Positions 36,925 to 49,913 of a stretch of 64,000 nt of DNA are shown here, piece after piece. Numbering within the stretch: the first letter of the stretch is position 1; the number at the start of each line of letters is the position of its first letter. The position numbers were made by a program, and so were the translations under genes. The notes beneath the pieces were generated by a model. That model saw nothing but the letters and a program-made list of their open reading frames with translations. It ran no database searches and was not told where the DNA came from. The stretch lies in assembly GCA_905183005.1 (NCBI GenBank), contig CAJJDO010000022.1, forward strand, positions 549,151 through 613,150, read 5' to 3'. The DNA comes from Paramecium pentaurelia. Its lineage: Eukaryota > Ciliophora > Oligohymenophorea > Peniculida > Parameciidae.

Positions 36925-37466
36925 ATATTTTATTTATAAAAATCATACATCCAAAATTATTTTAATATAAAAGATTCTATAATAATATTATTATTATTTT
37001 ATAATTAATCATAAGAGTAGATATATATATATTTAATTATTTTCAATGCTTTAGTATTCCATCTATATTATTAGCTTTTATCAATTTAATATACTCTTTA
37101 ATATACTCAATAAAATATTCATTCAGCAATACTAATTATTAATTTATATTTCATCGAACGACTAAAATTTGATATCTTTATGTTAATTATCGATATTCAA
37201 ATTAATGAAAATCAAATTTATGTGAATAAATGATAGTCATAACCAAGAAATCATATCTTATTTAGTTGATTACTATAAATTCAACCAAGTAACAAAATAT
37301 GGTTTCATTAAGAAAAACCTTAATTAAATTAGATTATAAATTATTATAAATTTATTATTGAAGTTATTTAGCAACTATTACATAAAATCATTAGAAATAT
37401 TATTAAGATTTGATAATTCAGAAAAATAATTAAAACTCCTTTATAAAATCCATGAAATATTATATA
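36925..37466. other. Intergenic between convergent genes
   Basis: About 540 bp, AT-rich; nothing recognised. Confidence 0.6.
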
Positions 37467-39214
37467 TCACATATTGTTTTATTATATTCTTCTTTATTTT
37501 ATTAATTTTCTCAAATCCTCTGGATCTCTCTCTACAGATTTATTCCACACATATTTTTATTTCTTTTATTCTAATTTAATTTATTCTTCATGAGTTGAAA
37601 AATGATCAAATGTTTCTAAATTTTAGTATTTCTTTATTATATATCTAATATTTTCTCCTAAAACATCTAATCTTCTTTCTAACAGAGATTTAATTTCAGA
37701 CTTTTATAATAAATTGTATAATTACCTCAAATTTAGGAAGTTCTATTACTTTATTACCCTAATCTTCAAATGAATAATAATATTTTTTAATTTTATTATC
37801 TGATAAGAATTCTTATTCAAATTCTATTTCTGAAAGGGGAGGATTTACTTTAAGCAATTAAGTTTTATAATCAATTCTCATTTTGAATATATCAAATTCT
37901 ACAATACAATCTTCAAATGATTCATAAGATAAAGTATTTAAGAAATCATAATTTGATTTGATATATTCAGCTACTAAATATACTTTATCACTATATCTAG
38001 GAATCTTTTCAAAGAATATAATACTCCATATTAATGCATCCAATTTAAAATAATTATTTTTAACTGTTTAAACATTTCGATTAAAATGATATTCTAAATA
38101 CTTTCGACCTGTTTGCATATATGCTTCAATATCCCTAACTAAATCATGTTTTTTTCTGAGATGAATTTTATCTACTTCATTAGCTATATACTTATCACAA
38201 GCTTTAAATAATAAAGCAGCTAAATTATTTGATTCTCTAGTGTTAATTTATTATAATCTATTGCAAATCAACCAAATATGAACATTAATAATAGATAATT
38301 CAATATGAAAATCAGGAGGAATATCTAATACTCTTAAAAATTCAATGCAATTTGTATATAAAATAGTTCTAGTAAATAAAGTTTAAGAAATTGTTTATAA
38401 TCTTTTTTTGGATTTTTATAATGCATGTTTTTCAAAAAAATGAAATAACAATTTATCTTTAATTGATGCATTATCAATTTTCATTAATTACTAATAAATT
38501 TTTATCTTTAAATTTAATAGCAATGGTTCATAGATAGGTCTTAAATCATCATATAAATTAATATCTCTTGCCATCCAATTTTTCATTAATTCAACTCTTC
38601 TTTATTAATTATGAGTCCATAAACATTTATCTTTTGATCTTTATTAAATTTGGTACTTAAAAAACTTACTTTATTTAAGTGCTAAATATCTAAATTCTAT
38701 CTCTCTTTCTAATTAACTTAAAGGATCTCCAAAAAAAAATACTTAATACAGTTGTATTATTTAATTTCTAATTTAATTATATTAGTCAAATTTAATTAGT
38801 GGAGGCATAGATCCATTAATTAATACCTTCTTTGTGTATTCATCCATCATAGGTTTAAAATGCTCTTCACTAATTATAGAAATTATGTATTAAGAATCCA
38901 TCTAATCATTATCATACATAGATTTTAATCTATTTTCACTTAATAAAATTTTTAATGGTTATAATTGCTATGTCTATAATTAATCTTTAATATCTTCAAT
39001 TTATTAAATGACATACATTCTTCCAGGAATCTCATGCTTCTAAGTCCATCTTTTTTATAAGAAAGCCCTCAATTAATAAACAAATTACATAAATAGATTA
39101 AGGGTATCTCTCTAAATCTTAATCTAACATAATTGATTTATTTCCAACTTCTATTTTTGCTCTTTAATGTTAATTAGAGTAGACAGAAAACCTATTAAAA
39201 AATTTTCTTAACAT
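37467..39214 (-). CDS. Ubiquinol-cytochrome c chaperone (CBP3/UQCC1-like)
   Basis: Starts MLRKFFNRFS, a mitochondrial presequence. The C-terminal half holds the Ubiq_cyt_C_chap domain: FHIELSIINVHIWLICNRL, then a helical stretch, and LWSIIFFEKIPRYSDKVYL followed by VAEYIKSNYDFLNTL. In yeast Cbp3 binds mitoribosomes and newborn cytochrome b during complex III assembly. The protein is longer than the family norm, with about 250 extra N-terminal residues of helical Lys/Gln-rich sequence and an 80-residue tail. Introns of about 25 nt at the 5' end and near 37710. Confidence 0.8.
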
Positions 39215-39500
39215 AAATTTTAATTATTTTATCAAAATTCCTATTATATAAAATCATAAACAAATTAAATTTATTGAAATTTCTTTTTCTATATTTGTTA
39301 AATTTCTTATCAAAATTATATTTATTAGAATTTTGAAGAAATAATTATACTAAATAAAGATTTTATTCCTTTTGCAATAAGTATCTTTTCCAATCTTTAA
39401 AATATATCATATTAATATTAAAAAATTAGTATTATTTTTTTTATTTTTAGCATAATTTTGATAATAATTAAATAGTAAATAGTAAATAGATTCTCTAATA

Positions 39501-40106
39501 ATGATAATGAATGATTCGTTACCTAAATTGAAGATGGAAAAAACAGCTTAATTTTTTAATCCAAGCAAAATCATACTTAAATAGAAAACCATAAAAAAAC
39601 TATAACCAATCGTTGATGAAGAAATTGTTAAAGAATTTTAAATTCCAACATTTAGTAAGATAAGTTAGGAAGAAATAATTGATTTCAATCAAATAATTTA
39701 ACAACAGCTTTAAAAATATAATAGTCAAAACAATATTTTGTAAATTAATAAAAATTTTAACAATCTTCATTTTTTAAAGTCTTCATAATAATCAAAAAGA
39801 AATTAAACACCTTTGAAATCCCTCCTAGAAGTTTAAGAAAAATTATTATATCCAAAAAGTTAATCTACTCATCTTACAATTAAAGAATAAAATAAATAAT
39901 ATTCACCAGAAAAATATAGAAGAAACATAAGAGTTTTACTCAATCCTTTTAATTTTGAAAGAAAATCATAAGAAAAATAATAAAATAAAAGTTCTTCTTA
40001 AAGTTAAAGGCCTTCAAAATCATAAGGAAGAACATTTTTATAAAGAAAAGCATAAATTGGTGTTTTAAATAGAATATTCTCTTCTAGATCATAGGATATT
40101 ATTTGA
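39501..40106 (+). CDS. Unknown basic, Gln/Ser-rich protein
   Basis: Intronless, 201 aa, MIMNDSLPKLKMEKTAQF at the start. Predominantly disordered and basic; a moderately ordered piece RRNIRVLLNPFNFERKS lies near residue 140. Not recognised. Confidence 0.6.
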
Positions 40107-40658
40107 TTAATTATTTTATATCTATATATATATCACAATTTTATACTTTAATTTGAATTAATATCTTTAGAGAACTTATAGTATATTCAATCAAAAGCTT
40201 TTAAATATCAAATTATAGTTCTAAATTATTAAGAGAATTAATATTTTGTATTCAATCAGGAATATTATAATAATAATTAGTAAAACATGAATTTTTATAA
40301 TTTAAATATTAAATATATTATTTAGAGTCATATTTTCATTAATCTTATTGATTTTTAAGTAACAGAAAAAATAAATATATAATATTAGATAAAAGATACT
40401 CTAATAATAAGAATTAGAATTATCAATGAAATTCATTAATATAAGATTATTAATTTTCTATATTTTTATTTATTACTATTTCCTTATCTAGTTATATTCA
40501 TAATTGTATGAAAATAATTAAATTTATTGGATTATAATGCATTGATTTTTATATATCCAAAAGTTCATAATTTCAAAACTAATTTAAAGAATTAAGGATT
40601 ATATATAAAAATGAGAAAATGTTTGTTTATTAATATACTTGAATATATTGCAAGTTTA
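40107..40658. other. Intergenic between convergent genes
   Basis: About 550 bp, AT-rich; nothing recognised. Confidence 0.6.
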
Positions 40659-41129
40659 TCAAAGAACTGAACCAGCAGCTGATGCAATCTTTGGCCATAA
40701 ATCGGCAGCTTCTTTTCCAACTGGACCTGTAATGGCAGATCCTTTCATTTCACCCTTAGGATTGATGATAACACCAGCATTGTCTATAAAATATAATAAA
40801 ATTCAAACCTTCAAAGTAAATATAATATCCTTCTCGACGTCTGTATGGCTTTCTTTATCTTACGACGACTGCTTACATGACTATGATAGTTAATTTATGT
40901 TACCCTTCTTTCTGAGTGCTGGCTTACCCTATTTGACTGAGCATAAGACCATATCACCAATGGAAGCAGAGGGTAATCTGCTCAAATGTCCCTTAATTCC
41001 AAAAGTAGAAATGACATAGATATTCTTGGCTCCTGAGTTATCAGCACAGTTGAGTACTGCACCAACGTTGCAAGCAAGTGTGATTCTCAATTTAATACCG
41101 ACTTATCCTCCTCTTCCTCTCTTTGACAT
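40659..41129 (-). CDS. RPL23: 60S ribosomal protein L23 (uL14)
   Basis: Exactly 140 aa, the family length, after removal of introns of 23 and 25 nt. MSKRGRGGQVGIKLRITLAC, then GAVLNCADNSGAKNIYVIS, GDMVLCSVKQGKPALRKK, RPYRRREGYYIYFEDNAGV-type sequence and SAITGPVGKEAADLWPKIAS are all present. It lines the large-subunit interface near the sarcin-ricin loop. Codon choice is visibly more GC-rich than in neighbours, as expected for a highly expressed gene. Confidence 0.97.
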
Positions 41130-41189
41130 TCGTAAATTTAATTAATTTTAAAAATAGATTTGTAAATATTTTAAGTGTTAATAAAGTAA

Positions 41190-43306
41190 TCACCATGGTC
41201 TTTTAATCTTATTGAATACCTAGTTTGATTCTGTTAAGAAATTGATTTATGTAAAATTTAGAGCATCAAAATCATCAAATGTAGTGAATTTCAACGATTA
41301 TACTATATTAAAATCGAATTGATATTACATTTAAGCAATTCTCCAAAAGAATCAATTTCATTATCAGAATCTTTATAGCTTGATTTATCTGGATGACTTT
41401 GTTTCCTCTTTTATTAATATTACTCAATTATAGCATCTTTTGGAACAGATATTGATTATTTCAGAATCATACTTTATTTTATAGTACCTCTACCTGATCT
41501 TTATGATTAAAGAGTTTTAATTGAGTTTTTTTAATAAAGTGACTTAATATCATTAGTATGAATAGAGAAATCTAATTAAAATTCTTTACTTTATTTAGAA
41601 CCATTAGATTCAGAATTCTTAATACTTTTGACAGATTATTTATTGTGAAAATCTAATCCAGAAACCATTTAGAATGATTTATAATTAGTTTCTGAAGTTA
41701 TTTTAGTATAATGAGAAATAAAAGAAGATTCTAATGCTTCTAAAGTTGTGAATCTATCTTCTTATTTTGGTTCTAACATTTTTTTAACAAGACTCTTTAA
41801 TTCAACACTTACATCAGGCCAAGGAGATTTATCATAATTTACTTAGCCTTTAGAATTTAATAATTAGATTTGACTTGGTTTTCCTCTGAAAGGAGCATAT
41901 CCTACAGTCAACTATTATAATAATTGATAATTACAATATATAAAACACAACCAGCACTAAATACATCTCCTTTCTAGGTATAAGGATACCCACGGAATAT
42001 TTCAGGTGCTAAAAATCCAGGAGTACCAGCTTTGCTTATTAACTCTTTTTCATTAATTTCTTCTGCAAATCCAAAATCAACTAATTTAATTTGCAAATGT
42101 TCTTTAGATTCTAACATAATGTTTTCCAACTTTATATCTCTATGAACAAATCCATTTGAATGCATTTCATAAAGAGCTTCTAAAATTCCTTTAATCAATT
42201 AAGCAATTTGCTTTTCTGACAATTTTCCTTTAGATTTATAAAATTGATAAAGAGTTCCTCCTTAACAATATTCAATAATGATAACTAATTTATCTTTTTC
42301 TTAATAAACTTCATAGATCTCTTCAATTCCTGGATGACTTAATGTTTTTAAAGCTATAACTTCGTTGTATACCATTTACTGCACTAATATGTTTAATAAT
42401 TTTATACTATAAATTTATCTTTATGTTTATTTTCTTCAAACATATTTCTATAAATGACTTTTGCAGCAAATAATTATTCATCTCTTTTTCTTTATACTTT
42501 ATAAACAGTAGCAAATGCTCCACTTCCCAATGTATCTATTTAAGTATATACACTATCATATCCTCTCATCAAACAAAATTCTTAAAGTGCTTCACATAAT
42601 TTAAGTGTCTATTCAATTTAATGATCAAATATTGTTATTCCTATTCCTTCAACTCTTTCTAAATATAAAACTGGCACATTTAATCCTTTTTTTGTTTTTT
42701 AATATGAAATTATCACTCTGCTTTCTATACTCAATTATACATAACCTTTAGGCTCTTTGTCTGATTCCTATTATAAATTTATTTAAAATATACTTTTTTG
42801 AAATACATTAACATGCCAGAATAAGTCAACTTAAAATAATATCCTTTTACACTTTTTTTCTTTCTACCAATTCTAAGCATAATTCCTTCAAACAAATATC
42901 CTTCACTATTCCAGTTTCTATTATGGTCTTGTTAAGTGCGTCTATTCCAAAATTACTTTACAGTTTCATCTTTCTTAACTCTAAAAAATGGCCATTTAGC
43001 ATCTCCAACAAACCTTGATATTTTAAAGGCAGCCTTTGGTTGTTTCTTAATATGTATTGATTAAATCATTCCTATGTCATTTTTCATTGTAGGTGTTTTT
43101 GGTTAATTTTAATTATCTTCTATAGGTACTTGTTGAAATGGTTTGGAGAAAGAATGAGTTCTTTAAAAGTTTTCAAGAATGTTTGTTGAAAATTCTTAAC
43201 CCAAACCTTTTATTAAGATAGGTTGATTATTATCACAACTTCCTTTAAACATTGTTTAAGTTAATTTTTCTCTTAAAGGTTCTTCATTTTTTATTGTTTT
43301 TTTCAT
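41190..43306 (-). CDS. PH-domain Ser/Thr protein kinase (CAMK-like catalytic domain)
   Basis: An N-terminal disordered region (MKKTIKNEEPLREKLTQTMF) precedes a pleckstrin-homology-like fold (EGYLFEGIMLRIGRKKKSVK, YYFKLTYSGMLMYF). The kinase domain has LGSGAFATVYKVQR, LFAAKVIYRN, IEYCQGGTLYQF, HRDIKLENIML, DFGFAEEI and GTPGFLAPEIFRG, then GYAPFRG and QEDRFTTLEAL. The catalytic part is CAMK-like, with the PH in front as in PKB/Akt but a different kinase class. Predicted role: phosphoinositide-regulated signalling at membranes. The tail is Ser/Lys-rich and disordered. Introns of about 26 nt. It lies 61 bp upstream of RPL23 on the same strand. Confidence 0.85.
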
Positions 43307-44270
43307 TCAATGAAATAATTTTTACAAATTAGAATGATTCAAATAATCAACTATATTATTTTTAAAATAAGTGAACATTTTAATACTATACTAAAATACA
43401 TTAATTATATCAATTACTTTAAAATTAATATTCCTAACTTATCGCTTAGTATTAAAGAAAAAAAAGTGAAGTTATTATAATGAAATACTCTTTGCAAAAA
43501 AGTAATTCAGAAAAAAAAGCAATAAATTAATTTTAAAACAACAATAGTAATTAAAAAAAGAATAATTCTTAATTCAATTGTTATTTTATATCAAATTTAT
43601 TTATATATAAATTTAAAATCTCTTAAAATTAGATAGTTAAAATTATAATTATCATTTTCTATATTTTTTAAGAGATAGATTTAAAATTTATTTGTTAATT
43701 CTTATAGAATGTAATTAAATTTAAAGGAATTTATTAGTAAAATTTTAAATTATAATCTCATTACTATAAGTTGTATTGAATTAATAATAATAATAAGGGG
43801 GATTTAATTACAATAATAAAATAATACATCCTTGCTTTTTGTATTTTATGTTTAGTTAACAAATTTTGTATAAATTTCTTTTAAAGTACTTTAAGAGAAA
43901 TTTCAATGTAATGTTTGCAAAATTAATTATAGTATAAAAATTCATGATGAAATTAGAATATAATCTTATATAAATTAATATTGATTAACAAAATAAATTC
44001 AGAGATCAAAAAATTTGATTTAAAAATTACAATTTCTAGAAATTAGCTTGCTTTAATTTTATTTTTGATATTTTCTTTGTAATTAATCATCTTTAAAAAA
44101 TATGGACTACCTATGTTATTTCTTAATAATTTAATAATATAGCAATATGAAGACATTCTGATCTTTAATTATTCTATTCTGCTGATTTAAAAAGCCTGTA
44201 AGTAAGCATAATTAAAAGAAAATCTAATGAATTCTTAAGAATTAAATAATAAAAGCAATTATTTAAAATA
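43307..44270. other. Long intergenic region
   Basis: About 960 bp, strongly AT-rich, between divergent genes. Nothing recognised. The frame of the next gene stays open for a short way upstream of its ATG, so its start could be further left. Confidence 0.5.
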
Positions 44271-44963
44271 ATGAATTGCATGAGTGAAGAATTTTAATAG
44301 AAATTTTAACAATTACTCTAATTAAAAGATATATATAGTACTCGGGAGGTTTTACCATAAAGGGTGTAAAGATTAAAGCTCTTTGATATAAAATTCCAAT
44401 TAAAGCAAATCCGTCATTAATAACAAAAGAGATTAGATCAAATTATAAATAGTTCTATCAAATCCTAATACACTTAATAGTAATTAAAAGCAGAAAAAAC
44501 TGTATCAAAGTAATATAGCAGTCTATTTATTGCAGATTAATAAAATATATGTTTGAGTTGTGATAAATACATATTTGAAAAGAAGGTTGAACTACTTTGT
44601 CATAATAAATTTCATCACAGTTACCATTCAAGCTGTTTGGCAACAATAATGAAACATTAACTATAATAATAATGCATTTAATTTTAATGTTTATGTAAAA
44701 GTTAAATTAAAAATGGATAAATTCTAAAATAAAGAGCACTTGATTTAGAAGTATATGTTAATAAATTAATGGAAAATTAACTCTATTACATGAAATACCA
44801 TTTACCCAATATGAAATAATGTGCAAATAAAGATTGTGATTTTTTTTGGGTTTGTAAAATTCCAGAAAAAAAAAGAAGCCAACCTCATTCAAATACTCAT
44901 TCTCCTTTGAAAACATGTAGGCTAACCTATGTTAATTATTGTCCTAATTGTAGATTTTTATGA
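44271..44963 (+). CDS. RING/IBR-like zinc-finger protein
   Basis: 230 aa, intronless, starting MNCMSEEFQQKFQQLLQLKD. A Cys/His array begins near residue 85: CLSCDKYIF, then LLCHNKFHHSYHSSCL, CIQFQCLCKS, and further on QCANKDCDFFWVCK and NYCPNCRFL at the very end. The first half fits a RING-like C3H2C3 pattern and the second resembles an IBR module. A ubiquitin-ligase role is a reasonable inference, but no complete RBR catalytic Cys domain can be recognised. A downstream Met (44280) is an alternative start. Confidence 0.65.
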
Positions 44964-45001
44964 TAAAAGTAGTAAATAAATAGTGAATAAATAATTTATT
45001 T

Positions 45002-47254
45002 TCATTAAATTTTAAGTAATTTTTAATTCTAGTTCCATGAATTTGATTCATTTCTATTTTTAATCTATTGATTTGCTCCATTTAATAGTAATAGATCAGC
45101 AATATCATAGTATCCATATACAATTGCATAATGAAGTGCTGTGTTCCCCTCTAGCTATATTTAAACAATAAAATTACATCTTTAACATTTAACAAAACAT
45201 TTTAATTTATCATATACTATACTAATTCTTTATTTCCTGATTAAGCAGCAATCATAATCAATGTTTTTCCTTATGCATTCCTAGAATTAAGTGAAAAATT
45301 TGGATTTTTTTTTAAATAATCTATTAATTCATCATTAAAATTGTGTTCAATCATCATTTAAACTACAATAATACTTGAATGTTCTTGCTTTATGGCATTA
45401 TCAAATATCTATAGATTTTATAATTTTAACTATTATTTATATTTCACTGGCTAAAATTTAAAATATTTGTAATACTTTATCTTTATAGTATTTTTATATT
45501 TCATCTTCTTAGTTACTTTCATTTGTATGAATTAATTCTTTTCTTTAATCTATTTCATTTTCTGAAAGACTTTAAATTTATTTGCTTTAATTTTAAAAAA
45601 AATCTATTTTAGATTATTATTCAGGAGTAAGAAAATTATTATGATAATTATGATTTATCAATTATTATTAAATTATTCTATTCTCTTTTTGAAAACCTAA
45701 TACTGATACTTTTGGTTAAACTTTAGTTTCTCTAGTTTATTTTCTAAGATTCATCATCATAGCTTTTTTATCCATATTCAAAGCAATTTATTATTATTAT
45801 TATTATAGATAATTATTGTGTTCAAGATCAATAATTTCATTATTATTTATATAATTTCCTATTAAAATATCAGAATATTTTTTATATATTATTTTTTAAA
45901 TAAACTTACTTAATTAAATATCATCAATTTAAATATTTGGAACAAATTCATCTAGATTATTTAAATATATTATTTTATCCATATCATTATAATCAACAGA
46001 CAATAATTCATTTTTTGTTTAATTATCTAATTTACTAATAAATGGCAATATCTGATATTATTAATTGTTTTAATTTTTTTCAATTCCAAAATATTCTATT
46101 TTTTTTATAGAAATTTCATCCTTTGATTCCTACTATAAATACTCTGATTATAACTCTTAATCTTATGCTTCAGTTAAAATATCTATACTAACCTATATTA
46201 TTATTATTTTTTACATTCCAAATGAAATAATTTCTTATTTATATCTAAATTATTATTCTTCGATTTCTTTAAATTTAATATTATGATCTTCAATATAAAG
46301 TATTCTTAAATCATGAACAGATTCATGTAATTAAATTTTATTTTTTTCAATCTATTCTATTATTTCTATAATTTATTTATATAAAAGAAACTTATTTAAA
46401 CATTTTTCAATGAATTAATTAAAATACAATTTAAATTGTAATGAAGATTATGAATATTTTTATTACTCTTAAAATTATGTTTATGAAAAATTCTCCTTCC
46501 AAATTTTTGAATATTTTCTTACTAATAATTTAGAATCTGATTTTTCATTTTATGATTCTTTTATATTCTACATTACCTTTTATAAAAAAATTTATTGTTT
46601 TTATATTCCTTTTTGATGTTGTAAAAATAAATATTTTGATTTTCTTTCATATTCCTTATAAGTTATATTGACGAATATTTGTGTTTTATTTTTAATGCCT
46701 TTATTCATAATAATAGAATTTTGATAAATAATATCATTATGATATTAATTTATCTTTATTTCATCTTCATGATTTAATTTAACATTTTTTGCTGAACGAA
46801 ATTAAGATTAATAATAATGTTTTTACTAATCAAAAAATTAATTACTCTAAGGTTCTTCTTAAGGAGATATTTAATAAAGTGATACAACTCTAGTAGTTTT
46901 TGGCAAAGTATTAATTTTAAATTATGATGATAATATGCTAATTGATTAATGTCTTTCTGTATTAAAGAGTTATGCTTATTCATCCATATTCTAAGATTAT
47001 TATTATCCTTTTATATTAGTAGGAGTTGTTGAATAACTCTTGTAATGAGATATAGTATTGGCTCTTGAAGAAGGAGGAATTGATTTTTTATCATTAATTA
47101 TTTGATCTGTAACTTTGTTATTCATTAGATTAAATGTTCTATCACTGTTACTTTAAATTATTCGTCTGGCTATGTAGAATGTGGATTTTGTTTAATTTTT
47201 AACTTAAACAACATCTTATTTTGGAATTTTCCATTTTAAATGATGCTTAATCAT
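45002..47254 (-). CDS. Ankyrin-repeat protein with long disordered N-terminus
   Basis: Starts MIKHHLKWKIPKQDVVQVKN. The first 500-600 residues are Lys/Asn/Gln-rich with coiled coil and no known domain; several small introns are implied but not all resolved. The C-terminal 120 residues hold ankyrin repeats: GKTLIMIAAQSGNKELVQYM and EGNTALHYAIVYGYYDIADL, followed by LLLNGANQQIKNRNE. Ankyrin repeats mediate protein binding. Its first 198 bp are repeated at 48131-48328 because of the duplication described below. It converges on the RING-like gene with 38 bp between stops. Confidence 0.75.
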
Positions 47255-48129
47255 AAAAATATTTGTAAATAATTAAAATATTAAGCAACTCAAAATAGTT
47301 CTTAAGTATATTTGAGATATTGTTAAGAAATGTATTTCTATTTTTAAGGTACTCTAATCTAATTTAGTTATTTTATTTTCAATTAACCACCATTTATATT
47401 CAAGGCAGGAGATTTAGCCAAATTATTAACTATCCCTAAAGTCTTCATAGATAAAAAATTTTGATAAAATTTTATTTCTTCTTTAAGATCTTATGTATCT
47501 TCTCCTTTTAGTGGTTTCATATAAATTTATTTAGTTCTTGCTGTAAATTTTGCAAATTTCTTCAATAATTACACTGTTTTCCAGTGTCCTTAAAGTCTAG
47601 CAAATCTATTCGATATCTATATGCAATATCTAATTATAATACTTCTTTATATTTTTCAGAGTTCTTTTTGTAATGTAAGAATTATTACCATGATTCAAAT
47701 AAAGCTTAAGCTTTAAAGAATAGAATACAAACTAAACTAGATTAAGGATTAAAATTTTAATTATAAGGTATTTATTAAAGTTCCAATATTCTATTTATAT
47801 AGAACATTCATACTTTTCCTCTTCAGTTAATTCTTTCTTTTTATTATCCTTCTTTTTATCTTGAAAGTATGCTGGCTTTTATTTATCAAAAAATCTTCTA
47901 CTTGTTATCTTATTGGAATTACTATCAATCACATAATTAACTGATTCTTAAAATTATTTTAATTGTCTTCCAAATTATGTTACTTTCTCTTAACAAATAA
48001 ATGATGGAGATATATCTAACCATACTTATTAAAAATCTTTCATCTAATTTATAAAATTATAATAATACTTTTTAAAAGGATTTAAGAAGATCAGCCAGTA
48101 AAGCAGATTGAATTTTTAAAATCATAACC
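47057..48129. repeat. Left copy of a 1,073-bp duplication
   Basis: Matches 48131-49203 at a constant offset of 1,074 bp with no difference seen by eye. The copies are separated by a single N, the signature of two overlapping contig ends joined without being merged. Confidence 0.92.
47290..48129 (-). other. Truncated duplicate of the gene at 48364-49880 (probable artefact)
   Basis: Carries only the C-terminal part of the neighbouring unknown protein and ends abruptly at the N. If the duplication is collapsed, this is the real end of that gene, 36 bp from the ankyrin gene start. Confidence 0.8.
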
Positions 48130-48130
48130 N

Positions 48131-49203
48131 ATTGGCTCTTGAAGAAGGAGGAATTGATTTTTTATCATTAATTATTTGATCTGTAACTTTGTTATTCATT
48201 AGATTAAATGTTCTATCACTGTTACTTTAAATTATTCGTCTGGCTATGTAGAATGTGGATTTTGTTTAATTTTTAACTTAAACAACATCTTATTTTGGAA
48301 TTTTCCATTTTAAATGATGCTTAATCATAAAAATATTTGTAAATAATTAAAATATTAAGCAACTCAAAATAGTTCTTAAGTATATTTGAGATATTGTTAA
48401 GAAATGTATTTCTATTTTTAAGGTACTCTAATCTAATTTAGTTATTTTATTTTCAATTAACCACCATTTATATTCAAGGCAGGAGATTTAGCCAAATTAT
48501 TAACTATCCCTAAAGTCTTCATAGATAAAAAATTTTGATAAAATTTTATTTCTTCTTTAAGATCTTATGTATCTTCTCCTTTTAGTGGTTTCATATAAAT
48601 TTATTTAGTTCTTGCTGTAAATTTTGCAAATTTCTTCAATAATTACACTGTTTTCCAGTGTCCTTAAAGTCTAGCAAATCTATTCGATATCTATATGCAA
48701 TATCTAATTATAATACTTCTTTATATTTTTCAGAGTTCTTTTTGTAATGTAAGAATTATTACCATGATTCAAATAAAGCTTAAGCTTTAAAGAATAGAAT
48801 ACAAACTAAACTAGATTAAGGATTAAAATTTTAATTATAAGGTATTTATTAAAGTTCCAATATTCTATTTATATAGAACATTCATACTTTTCCTCTTCAG
48901 TTAATTCTTTCTTTTTATTATCCTTCTTTTTATCTTGAAAGTATGCTGGCTTTTATTTATCAAAAAATCTTCTACTTGTTATCTTATTGGAATTACTATC
49001 AATCACATAATTAACTGATTCTTAAAATTATTTTAATTGTCTTCCAAATTATGTTACTTTCTCTTAACAAATAAATGATGGAGATATATCTAACCATACT
49101 TATTAAAAATCTTTCATCTAATTTATAAAATTATAATAATACTTTTTAAAAGGATTTAAGAAGATCAGCCAGTAAAGCAGATTGAATTTTTAAAATCATA
49201 ACC
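48131..49203. repeat. Right copy of the 1,073-bp duplication
   Basis: Second copy of 47057-48129. Its first 198 bp (48131-48328, minus strand) are a stray 5' fragment of the ankyrin gene with no continuation. Confidence 0.92.
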
Positions 49204-49880
49204 GAGAATGTGAAATCATTAAAATTTTTTTGATCCTTTCAATATATAATATTATAATACTTTAGTGAGAATGTTTTCTAAATGTTTATGAAAATCATGC
49301 ATTTCTGTTTTACATAATACTAATTCAGTATTCTCAAAAAGTAATCTATCTTCAAGAGGCTATTCTGGTTCAAATAGTTTAGCTGTAAATATTGGAATTT
49401 TGTAAGTTTCATCAAAATATTTTATTTCAATATAATTTACCTCATCTTCCTTATTTTAATGAGTGTTATTTATATCTATATGTATTATCATTTATTACCA
49501 AAACTATCAAAAAAATCAGAAAGATCATCATCTTCATCAACTGAATCCTCTTATTATTAATCATCATAAACTGGAAATTAATGATCTCCAGGAGGAGCTA
49601 ATAGTCTTTCTTCTGTCTATTTCTTTATAACTTAATCTGATTCAGCAAAAGTTGAGAATTAAACTGATGGAGTTACATTTCTAAAACTTGGAAATGGTCT
49701 AAAATTTGATTCCTCTTCAGAATCTTCATCATCACTAAAACATTCTAAAAAATCTTCAAAATCTTAATCTAATTATGCTCCATCATCTTATGCTAAACCA
49801 TTGAAGATATCATCAATGTCATCCAAATTTTTTAAAAGATTGATTTAGCTTGAATCTACAGAAAGAGGTGGTTGGTTCAT
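48364..49880 (-). CDS. Unknown acidic and helical protein
   Basis: 464 aa after removing five introns (23, 25, 25, 23, 26 nt), exon sum a multiple of three. The first intron joins what otherwise look like two overlapping genes. Residues 1-135 are very acidic (DFEDFLECFSDDEDSEEE and similar). The middle has a compact beta/helix piece (IEIKYFDETYKIPIFTAKLF) and the C-terminal half is helical (KYKEISNRFARLQGHWKTVQ), perhaps a dimerising helical bundle. I do not recognise the family; a membrane-trafficking BAR-like role is possible but weak. The next gene upstream ends 33 bp away. Confidence 0.65.
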
Positions 49881-49913
49881 ATTATATATTAATTTTATAA
49901 TTATATTGATTAT

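Noticed and set aside
44330..44380. GC-richer patch considered as a tRNA or ribosome-binding type signal
   Set aside because: It lies in the open frame of the RING/IBR-like gene and no cloverleaf could be drawn.
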